NCBI RefSeq assembly: GCF_035046485.1
Contig: NC_085137.1
Span: 345,516,505-345,580,504, forward strand
Reading direction: 5' to 3'
Source of the DNA: Aedes albopictus
Taxonomy: Eukaryota; Arthropoda; Insecta; Diptera; Culicidae
DNA length: 64,000 nt
The notes beneath the pieces were generated by a model. The model was given only the letters and a program-made list of their open reading frames with translations. It ran no database searches and was not told where the DNA came from. Below are positions 35,550 to 46,749 of the stretch, piece by piece. A program made the position numbers and the translations under genes. Each line of letters starts with the position of its first letter. Within the stretch, counting starts at the first letter, position 1.

Positions 35550-36655
35550 TTCTTGCGGGATTCATCTAGGACAGAGTCCCGGAAAAAAACACAGTGAAAA
35601 TCCCAGATGTAACCAGGGGAAATTTCTCAAAAAAAAAACGGAAAGAATACCAAAAGGAATCCTGAAAGAAAATCCTAGAGAAATCCCAGAAAAAATCCTA
35701 TAGGAATCCCTGCAAAAATCCATCGAGCAATCCCGAAAGAAAACCTTGTAATAGTCCAATAAAAAATCTCAGAAGGAATCTTGAGAGGCAAAGCTCATTA
35801 AGGAGCTCATGGAGTAATCCCGGGAGAAATTCATAGAGAAATCCTGGGATAATTAACGAAGGAATTCCTAGAGGAATCCCTGAAATCTTCTCTGGAGCAA
35901 TAACTGGAGCATTCTCTGAAAAAAAAAACAGAAAATCCTTAGAATAATCCCTGGAAGAATCCCAGGTGGAACCTCAGTAACAATTCATAAAAGAATCCCA
36001 AAACGGATTCCGAGAAGAATCCCTGGAAGAACTCCTAGAGATATCTCAGGGGGAATACTTGAGAAATTCCAGTAGAAATTTTAAGAAATATTGTGAGAAA
36101 ATCCCTAGAGAAATCCGTACAACAGCAGAAATAATAACTAACAGAAATCCCAGAGAATGAGTCCTGGAAACTCTGGAGGAAAAAAAACAAGAAGAATCCT
36201 TGAAGGAATTCCGAAATGGAAGCGGAAAGAACCCCATGATGAATCTTAAATAGTTTAAAGTTTATTTTCAATGTAACGTGATCCTATAACAATTTAGTTT
36301 CATTATGAACAAGAAAGCCTTAAAGAAATCCCTCAAGGAAAAAAATCCTATAGGAATCACTGAAGAAAATCGTTGGAGGAATCCGGAATGCAAACCCTGT
36401 AGTAGTCGATAAAGGAATCTCTAGAGGAATCTCTTTAAGCAGAAAACTCCCAGAAGGAACTCATAGAGTAATCCCGGGAGAAATTCCTAGAGGAGTTCAG
36501 GGATAATCCCTGAAGGCATTCCGGAAATCAACTCTGGAAAACTCACTGTAAAAAATCCCGAGGACTTCCCTGGAAGATAACTGAGAAAATCCTTAAAATA
36601 ATCCCTGGATATAATCCTTAAAATAATCAGATCCTGCGAGGAATGCCTAAATAAA
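35550..36655. repeat. Degenerate GGAATCCCTAGAGAAATCC array, left part
   Basis: Loosely periodic AGGAATCCC, AGAAATCC and GGAGGAATC text. It resumes at 38340-38690 after the BEL element, so the retroelement inserted into an existing array. Confidence 0.65.
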
Positions 36656-36657
36656 AT

Positions 36658-37122
36658 TGTTGCGGATATATAGCGAGAGACCCTTTGAGAAATCACCCCG
36701 CTCAATAGAGTCACGTTGTCTATGGCTGTCCGGAGAAAACAATGTAGGTAGATGTGACAGCTTAACAATGATATAGCTACTTCGAGATCAACAACAAACT
36801 ACATGCTACAACAACGTGTTGAACTAATGAAATTGTTGAAGAATATCGTGTATAAAAAGATATAAAACCAAGTGAATTGATAATTTAGTTAAAAACTTTT
36901 TGTTATTGCAGTTGAATTCACTATTTATAGCCTATTTTTCTAGCCATACGGATTGTTTCCATACCTGCGGAATTTGTTATTCATCGCTACGTTACCGCCA
37001 TAGTATCCTCACAATTTGCAAGGGCAAGGGCAAACTGAACTCGTATCGTACCTTCTAATAAGGAAAACTAATTTTCGAGTTAACGGACTAGCCAGCCGAA
37101 CTGCGAAACAGTTTTCTTAACA
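36658..37122 (+). repeat. 5' long terminal repeat of a BEL/Pao-type retrotransposon
   Basis: It starts TGTTGCGG and ends TTTTCTTAACA (TG...CA rule). A TATA box (TATAAAA) lies at 36851-36857, as expected of an LTR promoter. The last 44 bases recur at 38295-38338 with one difference, which marks the remaining piece of the 3' LTR. The start is inferred from the transition out of the flanking array and the TG rule. Possible 5-bp target flanks are AAAAT and GAAAT (one mismatch). Confidence 0.7.
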
Positions 37123-37167
37123 ATCTCGACGGTTCGAGGGGCCTGGACCTAGAGAGCGGACTAGAGA

Positions 37168-38307
37168 GTGACGATGTCGACCGTCGACCAGGGTTGCAAA
37201 GCATGCAACCGACCGAGTCATGTTGAGGACATGGTCGCATGTGACATCTGCGGTACGTGGTTTCATTTCACCTGTGCAGGTGTAAAAGCATCAATTTGCG
37301 ACCAACCATGGCGGTGCGGATACTGCTCCAGTAGAGCTTCCAGTGTTAGCGGTTCTAAAAGCTCAGTCCGTACTAACAGTTCGTGTGCGCAGATGCGCTT
37401 AAGACAACTTGAAGAGTCCAAAGCTTTGGACGATAGGCTGATGCAGCAACAGACGGAACGTGAACGTGCATATCTAGCTCAGAAGCACCAGCTGGAAGCT
37501 GAGATAGAGACAGCAAAGTCCATTTGTGGAAGTGGAAGAAGCGCTAGAAGCCTCCGAAGTCATCGTAGCCATCGAAGTCATGTTTAGTTGTGGATTAACC
37601 AGTCGCAAGAAACACCGGAGAAACAACCAGATGACTGCCTCGCTGCTACGACCTCCACTCCTATCATTTCATCTGGGAATGTCGTTTTGGAAGTACCATG
37701 TCAAAATGACACCGTCGTCCATCACCAGAATGCCCACCAACCAATGATCCCAGCATCCCCGTCTGTTGTCCCAGTGACAGTGCCAAGACAAAAGGGTATT
37801 CTCATGAATAACCCTCGAGATCAACATACAGCGTTTCAGACAGTGCAGGACGACATGCCGCATTCTTCAGCAGAGCAACAAGTCACCTTTCATGATCCGT
37901 TCGGGCAACATTCACCAGGTCAGTCTACACTGCGGCTCCAACCGACAAATCAGTCAGAGATTCAGAAGTCAGCGGCGTTCTATCAGCAACCTATAGTGGA
38001 AAGTTCAGCCCGTACAAACGTTCAGTACGAAGGACCGATTAATGCGGCAGCTAGGAACGCTCAACGATCGTCGCACCAGCAAGTCCATAGGCAATCGACT
38101 TCATCGATGCATTACGCTGCTTCGATTCCCGACGTCTCACGTCGGGTCGGTAATCCGGCTCGGACAACGGTGGGCTATATTCAGGACTCAGCGGCACAGA
38201 CAGGCTCATACGGGCAGTGGAATCCAAATGGAAATGTAGGGTACATGAGCGATCAACAGCATGTCACTCCGGGGAATCAATTCCCGTTTATCGCGTTAAC
38301 GGACTAG
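37168..38307 (+). pseudogene. BEL/Pao gag-like ORF with PHD finger, interrupted by one stop
   Basis: The frame opens 46 bases after the LTR. Residues 10-53 form a PHD zinc finger of the C4HC3 type (C10, C13, C25, C28, H33, C36, C50, C53), including DMVACDICGTWFHFTC. A charged coiled-coil-like stretch follows. An in-frame TAG at 37585-37587 then breaks the frame after RSHRSHRSHV, and the same frame stays open to 38307. PHD fingers near the start of gag are a known oddity of insect BEL elements, as I recall. The last codons (LTD, stop) are made by the 3' LTR piece, so the frame was joined to it by a deletion that removed protease, reverse transcriptase, RNase H and integrase. Not functional as an autonomous element. 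Whether the stop is read through is unknown. Confidence 0.75.
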
Positions 38308-38338
38308 CCAGCCGAACTGCGAAACAGATTTCTTAACA
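38295..38338 (+). repeat. Remaining end of the 3' LTR
   Basis: Forty-four bases identical, but for one, to 37079-37122 (GTTAACGGACTAGCC ... TTCTTAACA). Directly after it the degenerate array resumes. Confidence 0.75.
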
Positions 38339-38339
38339 G

Positions 38340-38690
38340 AAATGCTGGAGGTATTTAAGGAGGAATCTATGGTGAGTTTTTGAAAAAAAAAACATTGAAG
38401 AAATTAATGGATAGATCCCAGGAGGAATCTTTGGAAATATCCTGGAAGAAATCTCCGTAGATATCTCTGTAAGAATTTCAAGAGGATTCCCAGAAGGAAA
38501 AAAATCCCGATAGAAATCATTATAGGAATCACAGGAACAATTCCAGGAGCAAATACTGGAGAAATCCCTGAAACAACAGAAATAATACTTAAAGGGATTC
38601 CAGGATAAATCCTGAAAGCTCTGGACAGATCTTAGAAAATCGTCCTAGAAGTATACTTGTAGGAATCCTTGTAGGAACCTAGAAATAAAG
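38340..38690. repeat. Degenerate GGAATCC array, right part
   Basis: Continuation of the array at 35550-36655 on the far side of the BEL element. Confidence 0.6.
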
Positions 38691-39944
38691 CCCTGTAATA
38701 TTCAGTAACTGCTATCCCTACCTCCGCGTGGTACCGGCTGGAAACTACGAGCAACCTTAGGGAAGATCGGGCAACCAACCGCGGTGGGAACTTTGTTCGT
38801 AGGCTGGCAGGGAAGGTGGGGTTGCTATTGCAAACCTGAGCGTCTGTTCTGCAGGAGGAGCGGCTCACAACAGCGTCTGCTCCCCATGTTAGGGGCGGCT
38901 GATCAACGTCCGAGTGCCTCGGGAAGGACTCTAAGCTCAACTGTGCACTGTGGTCCTCCGAAAAGGAGGGGGTTGGTGTCAGGCTCTACGGGCCAGCCGT
39001 ATAAAAAAAAACATTGTAACGAAAAATCAGCAACAGAGTAATACGAACCGAGGCCAACGGAAATGAACAAAAAGGACTTGCGATTGAAAACTTGGGAGCG
39101 CCCGCATACTCGCCGATCTATTGAAGAACCGCGGGTCCGGCGCTGCAGGAGGGTTGGACAGGATCCATGGTGCGGATCCATCATACCATCTACCAGAGTT
39201 GCGGCAACACACGCGAGCTGGGAACAGCTTTCATCGTGATGGGTGATATGCAGAGGCGCGTGATCGGTTGGTGGCCGATCGACGAAAGAATGTGCTGGAT
39301 GATGATCAAGGGCCGGTTCTTCAACTTCAGCATAATAAACGTGCTCCACGAAGCCCCTCTAGAGGTCTGCTGGAGTACAGTGATAGCAGCCATCAACGAC
39401 GCAGCCGAAAGCACCATCGGATACTTGAAACGGAATCGACAAAACGAAGAGTGCAGAACGGTTTTGGAGGAGAAGAACTCAGCGCGGGCGGTAATGCTGC
39501 AGCAAGGGACTCGACAAACACGGAAGTTCTACCAGAAGCTCAACGCATCCCGCAACGGCTTTGTGCCGCGAGCCGAAATGTGCAGTGATAAAGACGGAAG
39601 CCTTTTGACGGACAGACGTGAGGTGATCGAAAGGAGGGAGCAGCCCTTCGATCAGCACCTGAACGGCGTAGAGAACGTAGGCACGGGAGACCACGGCAAC
39701 GGAGGAAACGACAACGCCAGTGCAGCGGAGGACAGAAATGAACCAACTCCCACGCTGAGGGAAGTTAAGGATGCCATTCATCAGCTCAAAACCAACAAAG
39801 TAGCTGGTAAGGATGGTATTGCAGCTGAACTCATCAAGATGGGCCCAGAAAGGTTAGCGACATGTCTGCACCGGTTGATAGTCAGGATCTGGGAAACAGC
39901 TACCGGAGGAGTGGAATGAAGGGGTAATCTGCCCCATTAACAAA

Positions 39945-40753
39945 CCGAGCAGGAATGAATAACTGAAACATAACTGGAGCATACCGAAGTCAGATATCAT
40001 ACCAAGACAAGGTATTGGTCGGTTATACAGGTATTGAAAATAACTCATTTTGGTATTTTATAGATATTGGCACAATACCTCACCGAGTTATTGGTTTGGT
40101 GTTGAGGACTGCTTGAGTTATTATTTAGTTATGGAAAAATCGCTATTTGTGTGGAAAAATCACAAATTTTTATTTAGGTATTGCAATACCTGATGTCATT
40201 ATTCACGCGTTATGCCAAGAATACACATCAGTTATTAATTTAGGTATTTAACCTCTTATGCAGGGCTACTTAATACCTCATTCAGGTTGTAGGTATTTGG
40301 TTTTCCATACCTGAGTTAGTTATTCTGCAGCCATTTTCTCCTGCTCGGGAAGGAATTTAATGAATAACTGATACATAACTGGAGCATACCAAAGTCAGGT
40401 ATCATACAAAGACAAGGTATTGGTCGGTTATCCAGGTATTGAAAATAACTTATTTTGGTATTTTGTAGGTATTGATACAATACCTCAACGAGTTATTGAT
40501 TTGGTGTTGAGGACTGCTTGAGGTATTATTCAATTATGGAAAATTGCTATTTGTATGGAAAAATCGCCGATTATTATTTAGGTATTGCCATACCTGATGT
40601 CATTATTCACGCGTTATGCACAGAATACACACCAGTTATTATTTTAGGTATTTTACCTCTTATGCAGGGCTACTTAATACCTCATTGAGGTTGTAGGTAT
40701 TCGGTTTTCCATACCTGAGTTAGTTATTCTTCGGCTATTTTCTCCTGCTCGGG
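39945..40753. mobile_element. Two tandem copies of a CCCGAGCAGGA-ended MITE
   Basis: Copy 1 spans 39945-40349 and copy 2 spans 40350-40753. Both run from AATGAATAACTGA and CATAACTGGAGCATACC through GGTATTGGTCGGTTAT to TTCTCCTGCTCGGGAA, with few differences. The left CCGAGCAGG and right CCTGCTCGG are the inverted ends, and the two copies seem to share one terminus at the junction. A third copy is at 57331-58900. The LINE text resumes right after it at GGTACCATTTAGAATGTGGG. Confidence 0.8.
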
Positions 40754-41282
40754 AAGGGTACCATTTAGAATGTGGGAACTTCAGAGAGATCACTATTTTG
40801 AATGCTGCCTGCAAAGTGCTATCCCAGATCATCTTCCGTCGTATGTCACCAAAAACGAATGAGTTCGTGGGAAGTTATCAAGCCGGCTTTATCGATGGCC
40901 GGTCGACAACGGACCAGTTCTTCATCGTACGGCAAATCCTCCAGAAATGCCGTGAATACCAGGTCCCAACGCATCACCTGTTCATCGACTTCAAAGCGGC
41001 ATACAGTATCGACCGCGCAGAGCTATGGAGAATCTCCTGGAGACTTTCCTGGGAAGCTGATTAGACTGATTAAAGCAACGATGGACGGTGTGCAAAACTG
41101 CGTAAGGGTTTCGGGTGAACTATCCAGTTCATTCGAATCTCGCCGGGGACTGCGACAAGGTGTTGGACTCTCATGCCCACTCTTCAGCATCGCTCTGGAA
41201 GGTGTGATGCGACGAGCCGGGCTGAACAGCCGGGGAACGATTTTCACAAAATCCGGTCAATTTGTGTACTTTGCGGATGACC

Positions 41283-41617
41283 TTTTTTTTGTTTTTTTTT
41301 TCTTTTTTCCTCCCCTGTTGGAGAAATTAAGCCACTGCGTCCAATAAGCTGAACTTTTGTGGCATGTCCCGTTTTGATACTTGCATCTAGCCAGCTAATT
41401 ACTATGTGTCAAGCAATTAGCTTCTGCCACGACGCGTCGTCTCCCAGTCAGGTGTAATGAAATTTATAAACTCCAAGACCATCCTAGGTTCTGCAGATCA
41501 GATCTCGTTGGGTTGCAAGCAACCAATATTTAGAAATCTTTGCCTGCGCGTGCATAAGGCACCACAACTGCAAAGCAGATGTTCCGAGGTTTCACGTTCC
41601 GTATTACAGAAACGACA
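41283..41617 (-). pseudogene. 3' end of a second LINE type, inserted in reverse
   Basis: A long T-rich start (41283-41310) is the poly(A) tail read backward. On the minus strand the 3' coding end reads FCRFCNTERETSEHLLCSC, a C-x2-C ... H-x4-C knuckle typical of the C-terminus of I/R1/LOA-like elements (C-x2-C-x8-H-x3-C here). It replaces about 0.5 kb of the host LINE (the part corresponding to 16310-16836 in the other copy), so deletion accompanied or followed the insertion. Clade assignment is tentative. Confidence 0.7.
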
Positions 41618-41787
41618 GAACCCAGCATCCAGAAGGTGGCCAAAGCCGGAAGGATACGATGGGCAGGGCATGTTGCAAGAATGCCGGACAACAGTCCTGC
41701 AAAGTTGGTATTCGCGACAGATCCGGTTGGCACAAAAGGCGTGGAGCGCAGAGAGCACGATGGGCGGATCAGGTGGAGCGTGGCTTA

Positions 41788-42018
41788 CACAGCTAGTCGT
41801 GTTCGGTAATTTGTACCGAAATCTCAACAGCTGAGCGATCGGTAATGGGTTTTTTACCGAAATCCTGTAAAAATTACCAAATTTCGGTAAAATGTTATCG
41901 TTTATCTGTCAAAATTTAACGAAGTTCGGTAAACGTCACCGAATTTTTCCGGTGAAAAACTTAACGGTTGAGATTTCGGTAAAAAAATTACCGAAGTCGG
42001 TATTTTTTTCCAAGTGTG
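41788..42018. mobile_element. MITE with TTCGGTAATTT...ACCGAAATCTC inverted ends
   Basis: The left part CGGTAATTTGTACCGAAATC and the inverse of the right part, CGGTAATTTTTTTACCGAAA, match, with CACA/TGTG at the tips. About 231 bp inserted in the LINE C-terminus. Both sides of the LINE text are recognisable by comparison with 16990-17030. Confidence 0.75.
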
Positions 42019-42136
42019 AACGAGCATCGGGCTTGACCGAGGATGGAGAGAGGCAGCCACGAACTGTGTATTACGGAGAAATATTGTTGATTCAGATTTA
42101 TCTTGAATTTGATGTTGAACTAAATAAATGAAATGA

Positions 42137-42800
42137 CTAACTTTTTTATTTAGGGATTTATGTTGCCGTAGGCTGGATTATTCCGGCATTGAACCGGATA
42201 TCATGATGCGATTTCAACTCCTCAACACTAGTATCGGTAGTTCAAAGCAGTAGTTGATTACATTTTTCAATCATGCATCATTCTTTGGTAGAAAAAAGCT
42301 TTGCTGTACGAGAAAGGCAAAAACACTATTGAAATAGATTTTTCATTAAAGACCAACACGACACACTCAAGTTCTCCGGATATATCAACCCTCCTTCCTT
42401 GGTCAAAGGCTTTCTTCGTATCCACTTGAAGTACCGGAAACAACGAATTCATTTCCTGTCGCTGTAATTCGTTATGCATCGTAGGACACCGCAGGCCGCA
42501 CCGCCACCACCAACAACATCGGGGAAAGTGACAGCTTTTGGCTACTGGTTGTACGCTTTGCATTTTCTTTCGTTGGAGAATTTTCTTCTCCTAGTGCAGA
42601 GCAAAGGATCTCTGCTGTATTGCAAAAAGCTGTTCGTAGTACATGGTTGGTTATGTTTTTTTCCCGTACTGGAGCAATAGCACAGTCCTAGGGTGTTATG
42701 GTATACTTACCTTATAGTGCAGTACAGTAGACATTCAATAACTGAAATATGAATGCGTTGTACCTAGCATCATGTAGATTACGGTTCGTGCAGTGGAAGT
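42137..42800. other. Intronic sequence, no gene recognised
   Basis: A GTAAGT donor-like site on the minus strand at about 42706 follows CACTATAAG, but no exon could be defined upstream of it. Confidence 0.3.
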
Positions 42801-42803
42801 TAA

Positions 42804-43136
42804 GGCGAAACTGGACGCATTTTCTCAATTTTTTGGTTTTTGATTTTTTATTAAATAACGAAGTAATATTTTCATAATCGGTTTTCATACACAGTTAGAG
42901 GAGGGATCGAACTATCTCCTGGATTTTTTTCAAGTGTAAAACTTTTACCAATTTTTCAAAAACCATATTTTTAAGAAATTTTATTCAAAAATGGTTTCCT
43001 TAAAACTGAAAAACATTTACCACCTGAAAAAAAATTCAAGAAATACCTTGATCCTTCCTCTAATTTTGAAAATATTGCTTCGTTATTTAATAAAAAATCA
43101 AAAACCAAAAAGTGAGGAAATGCTTCCAGTTTCGCC
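42804..43136. mobile_element. MITE with GGCGAAACTGG ends, copy 2
   Basis: The same ends and interior as 21872-22265 (CGGTTTTCATACACAGTTAG, AACTATCTCCTGG). TTAA is on both sides (42800-42803 and 43137-43140), supporting a piggyBac-type TTAA target. Confidence 0.88.
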
Positions 43137-43184
43137 TTAACTAAGCAGGCTTTAAATACATCAATCAACGAGATAAATGGTTAA

Positions 43185-43290
43185 GGGACAGTAGGACAAA
43201 ACATCGACAAAATGTCGAAACGAACTAGATCTCTGGTACTCCCAAGCAAAAAGTCGAGAGGACAAACGGTCAAAAGACAACATGTCAAGG
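43185..43290. repeat. Trace of the GGTCGAATGGACAAAA array family
   Basis: GGACAAAACATCGACAAAATG, AAAAAGTCGAGAGGACAAAC and GGTCAAAAGACA resemble the arrays at 13043-13156. A weak remnant. Confidence 0.4.
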
Positions 43291-43521
43291 ATAGATTATT
43301 CCGGGTCACGAATAGAAAATATCACATAATATCATCATTGAGAATATATCATGACATTTTCAGTGTTCCTTTATCTGCTGTGAGAATGTCAACATCAACC
43401 GACGATATTGCTGGTTATATGAAAAAAAAATGATGTCAACGAAACATATTTCTTAGTTTGGGCAGTACAATGAGTACATAACAAAATAACATTTTCATAA
43501 GTAGAAAGAAAGTCGCGTTAA

Positions 43522-43665
43522 GTACTGTTCCTTTGAATTCCACTAAGAATTTGCATCCTTTGACGAGATACGTATTTCGACCTCAACTGTAAGGTCATCT
43601 TCAGTGTCTTGTACTTGACTCGACAGTGTCTTGTACAAGACACTGAAGACGACCTTACAGTTGAG
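43522..43665. repeat. Left part of a palindromic element split by a 5.6-kb insertion
   Basis: The arm GTTCCTTTGAATTCCACTAA ... CCTCAACTGTAAGGTC is inverted in the sequence after the centre (43615-43640) and continues at 49312-49394. Hairpin locus e of the CTGAAGA family lies on the minus strand of this arm: CTGAAGA, T, GACCT, loop TACAGTTG, AGGTC, GAAATACGT (43572-43610). Joined across the insert, the palindrome would be about 230 bp. Confidence 0.8.
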
Positions 43666-43869
43666 CATTGGCGTAGCTAGGGGGGGTTCCAGGGGTGCCT
43701 GGCACCCCCTTGAACAAATTTGGCACCCCCTAGAATTTTCCGTGACAGTCACCTAAAATTTAAAACTTAATACAATAATACTAATATTATTAAATGGCAC
43801 ATTTGAACAAACCTTAAGCACACTTTGGCGTTTTGAATACATATTGGTAAAAACAATCAACAGACTTCT

Positions 43870-45040
43870 CCATGGATTCCTTCAGAAATACCTCTATCTA
43901 TACATATAGTGATTTCTCTAGGCTTGCTGTATGGATTCCTCTCGATATTCCTTCAATAAACTTCCCTTAGGATTCTCCAGGCAGTCCAGATGGGATTGCA
44001 CATACTAAAAGTTGTTGCCAAGATTGGTCTAGTGATTTCTCATAGGATTTGTTTGAAAATCCTTACTTTGATACTTGGGATTCCTTCAGGAAATACTGGT
44101 GGTATTATTCAAGACAATCTTCCTGGGATCCTTTCAGAAGTTCCTCCAGTGATTATTCCAGGAATTATTTCAGAGATTTTATTCAGAGATTCTTTCAGAA
44201 ATTTCTCATAGAATTTCTCCAGGAGCTTATATTGGCCTTTCTCCGGGAATTGTTGCTAGGGTTCCTCAACAACTCCTGCTGCGATTCTTCCAGCAATTTC
44301 TCTTAGAACTCCTCCAACAATGCTCACTGTGGTACCTTCAGGTATTCTACTAGGGAAGCTCCTCCGGAAAATCTCCCCGAGATTTTTCCAAAAATCCCAC
44401 CGGTGATTCCAGAGATTTCTTCAAGGATTTATCCAGGACTTCCTCCAGAGATTCTTCCAAAAATTCCACAGGGGATTTCTCCAAAAACTTCTGTTAACCT
44501 TCTTCCATGAATTCCAGCTGGAATTCTTCAAGCAATTCACATTAGGACTCCTTCAGAAATACTTATAGGGATTTCTCCTGGCATACTTAATTACTGCAAT
44601 ACTTTCGAGAAATCTTCCTGAGATTTCTCCAGAAATCCCTCTTGCGATTCCATCAGGGATTCCTCCAGTACACTTCTACCGAATCTTTCAAGGAGAGCTG
44701 TACATATTCCCCGGCATTCCTGATTCTAGGATTCCTCTAGAAATTACTCCTCCTCCCGGAATTCTAGGAATCCCTCTAGATATTCCAGCTGGGATTCCTC
44801 AAGCAATTCCTGCGTTTATTCCAGTTATTCTTCCTCCAGAAATTCAAACTGTGGTACTTCAAATATTATGCAACGGATTCTTCTAGAGCTTTCTCCTGGC
44901 TTTTTGCTTGGATTTTTCCAGGCAAACATCCTGGAATTCTTGCAGAAATTCCTTTGATTGTTCTACCACGGATTTTTCCAAAGACTCATCCAGGAATTCC
45001 TTTAGAGATTTTATCCAAAGATTCCTCCAGAAATTCCTTT
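43870..45040. repeat. Degenerate GATTCCTCCAGAAATTCC array
   Basis: Loose repeats of GGATTCC, TTCCTCCAG and AGAAATTCC on the plus strand, the opposite polarity of the 35.5-38.7 kb arrays. Non-coding. Confidence 0.65.
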
Positions 45041-45048
45041 TGGCCTTA

Positions 45049-45668
45049 CCCGGGTAGACGAGAATATCTAAATCATATCTCAAATCGAAAATTTTTTGCT
45101 GTCATAGCACGATGTGATTTTGATGTGTTATTCAAAAATCTAATGAATATCGCACGAATAGCACAAAGTGATATGATATCAGTTTTTGTTGTTGTCGAAA
45201 TAGCTGAAAATTTCAACATAAGAAAAAGTTTAGCTCTTCTCCACGGAATAGAACACATACACCCATTTAGATGGCTGGATGTTAGTGAAATGCCATGTGC
45301 CCCTTTCTCAACTGTGGAAACTAAGAACCGCATGCTCTTATTCCCATGTTACTCACAACAGTGAGCCACAGTTGAGTGGTAAGTGTTGCCGCCTGTGAAT
45401 CTTCAGGTCGTAGGTTCGATGCCGGATGCTGACATTTTTTTTTATTTTTTTTTCTAGCAAAAAAAAAATGACTAATCTTGTCTGCTATTATTTTGATCTT
45501 GTAATATCTTAACGAGCTATTATTGAGTAGTTTACCATATTAGATTTTGTTATTATTTCTGATCTTTTACCTCTTATATCAATCAAACCAATATCAGTTT
45601 TTGCTCTTCAGTAATTCAATCAATAATAACTAAATACGCTATTCATCAGATTTTTTCACCTACTCGGG
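45049..45668. mobile_element. TIR element with CCCGRGTAG ends, containing a tRNA-like segment
   Basis: The left end CCCGGGTAGACGAGA and the inverse of the right end, CCCGAGTAGGTGAAA, pair. The interior holds GATGTTAGTGAAATGCCATG, shared with about 2540, and a tRNA-like piece (45362-45432). Target duplication is not clear. Confidence 0.6.
45362..45432 (+). tRNA. tRNA-like pseudogene inside a TIR element
   Basis: It has the A-box-like CAGTTGAGTGGTAAG, an anticodon-arm-like CCTG...CAGG hairpin around TGAATCTT, and the B box GGTTCGATGCC, followed by long T runs (45437-45460). The acceptor stem is poor. It probably supplies or supplied Pol III promoter function to a SINE-like or hybrid element; not a decoding tRNA. 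Confidence 0.45.
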
Positions 45669-45669
45669 T

Positions 45670-46420
45670 TCCTCCAAGAATACCTCAAACACCTTCTCCT
45701 GCGGTCTTCCAGCACTTCCTCCAGAAATTCTTACTATGATACGTACAGAAAATCTTCTATTGATTCCTATACGAATTTATTCTACCATTGTGGCTGAAAG
45801 TCAACTGGAAGTCTTCCGGGAAATCTTCCAGAGGTTCCTTCAGAAATTCCTCCTGCGATTCCTTCAGGGCCTTCGCTATAGATGCTTCCAGAACACCTCA
45901 ACCGGTTCTTGCAAGAACTTCTCTAGGTATTCCAAGGACTTTTTCTTTGGATTCCCCCAGGCATTCCTGATGGGGTTTCTCTAGAAATTGCTGTATAGTT
46001 TCCTCCAGCAATGGTACATCCCAGAATCCTTCTAATAATACCTTCTGATATTTTTCCTGTGATTTCTTCCGAAGCTCTGCGGTGGTTCCTCCAGAAATTT
46101 TTATCCAAAATATTTTATCCAAGGGGGCTTTCATAAATTTCTCGTGGGATTCCTCCACGAATTCCTCTTGGTCTTTCTCTAGGAATTTCAACTGAATTTC
46201 TCAAGCTATTCCTGCTGTGGTTCTTCCAGCAATTCCTCCCAGGACTCCTCCGGAAATTTTTATTGTAATACCTCCCGGAATTCTTCTAGATATTCTTCTA
46301 AGAATTTCTCCAAAGATTCCTTCAAAAACTTACTGGGATTATTCAGGGCAATCTTCCTAGGTACCTTGCCTTCGGTGTATCCTCCTGGAAATCCTAAAGG
46401 ATCTTGGGATTTCTCCGAAT
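45670..46420. repeat. Degenerate GATTCCTCCAG array
   Basis: Continues the array of 43870-45040 after the TIR element. Frames on both strands are by-products. Confidence 0.6.
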
Positions 46421-46428
46421 ACTTCTAC

Positions 46429-46593
46429 CGTCCACAAATTACGTAACGCTCTAGGGGGAGAGGGGGAGTATGGCCAAGCGTTACGGTCCATACAAAAATT
46501 TTAGGATTTTTATACAAAAAATCGTAACAGGGGGGGGGGGGGGGGGGGGGTGGTGTAAAAAATGTCGATTTTAGCGTTACGTAATAAATGGAT
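46429..46593. mobile_element. MITE with ATTACGTAACGCT ends and a G21 tract
   Basis: The left end CCGTCCACAAATTACGTAACG and the inverse of the right end (CATCCATTTATTACGTAACG) pair. Inside is an unbroken run of 21 G at 46530-46550. The interior also repeats CGTTACG. Non-coding. Confidence 0.75.
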
Positions 46594-46749
46594 GCTGCCA
46601 AATATTTATCATTGGATTCTTCCAGGAACTCCTCTTGGCTTTCATCCAGGATCTCCTCCGGGGATTCCATAAGCGGCACCTGCTGCTTGTAATGTTTCAG
46701 CGATGCCTCCTGGGTCTCCTTCTGAAATTCGTACTATGATACCTGCAGG

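Larger units (their letters stand above)
38697..42136 (+). pseudogene. RTE-like LINE copy, deleted and broken by three insertions
   Basis: In order: GC-rich 5' leader (38697-39060); a collapsed endonuclease region; the RT start (39700-39940) with VKDAIHQLKTNKVAGKDGI; a tandem MITE insertion (39945-40753); RT middle (40754-41282) with SYQAGFIDGRSTTDQ and, after a frameshift near 41040, RQGVGLSCPLFSIALEGV and the active site YFADD; a minus-strand LINE fragment (41283-41617) in place of about 0.5 kb of RT; the C-terminal part (41618-41787) with AGRIRWAGHVARMPDN; a small MITE (41788-42018); and the 3' end with AATAAATG near 42128. It is the same family as 16243-17119 and clearly inactive. The catalytic FADD is kept here, unlike the other copy, but the frame around it is lost. 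Confidence 0.85.
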
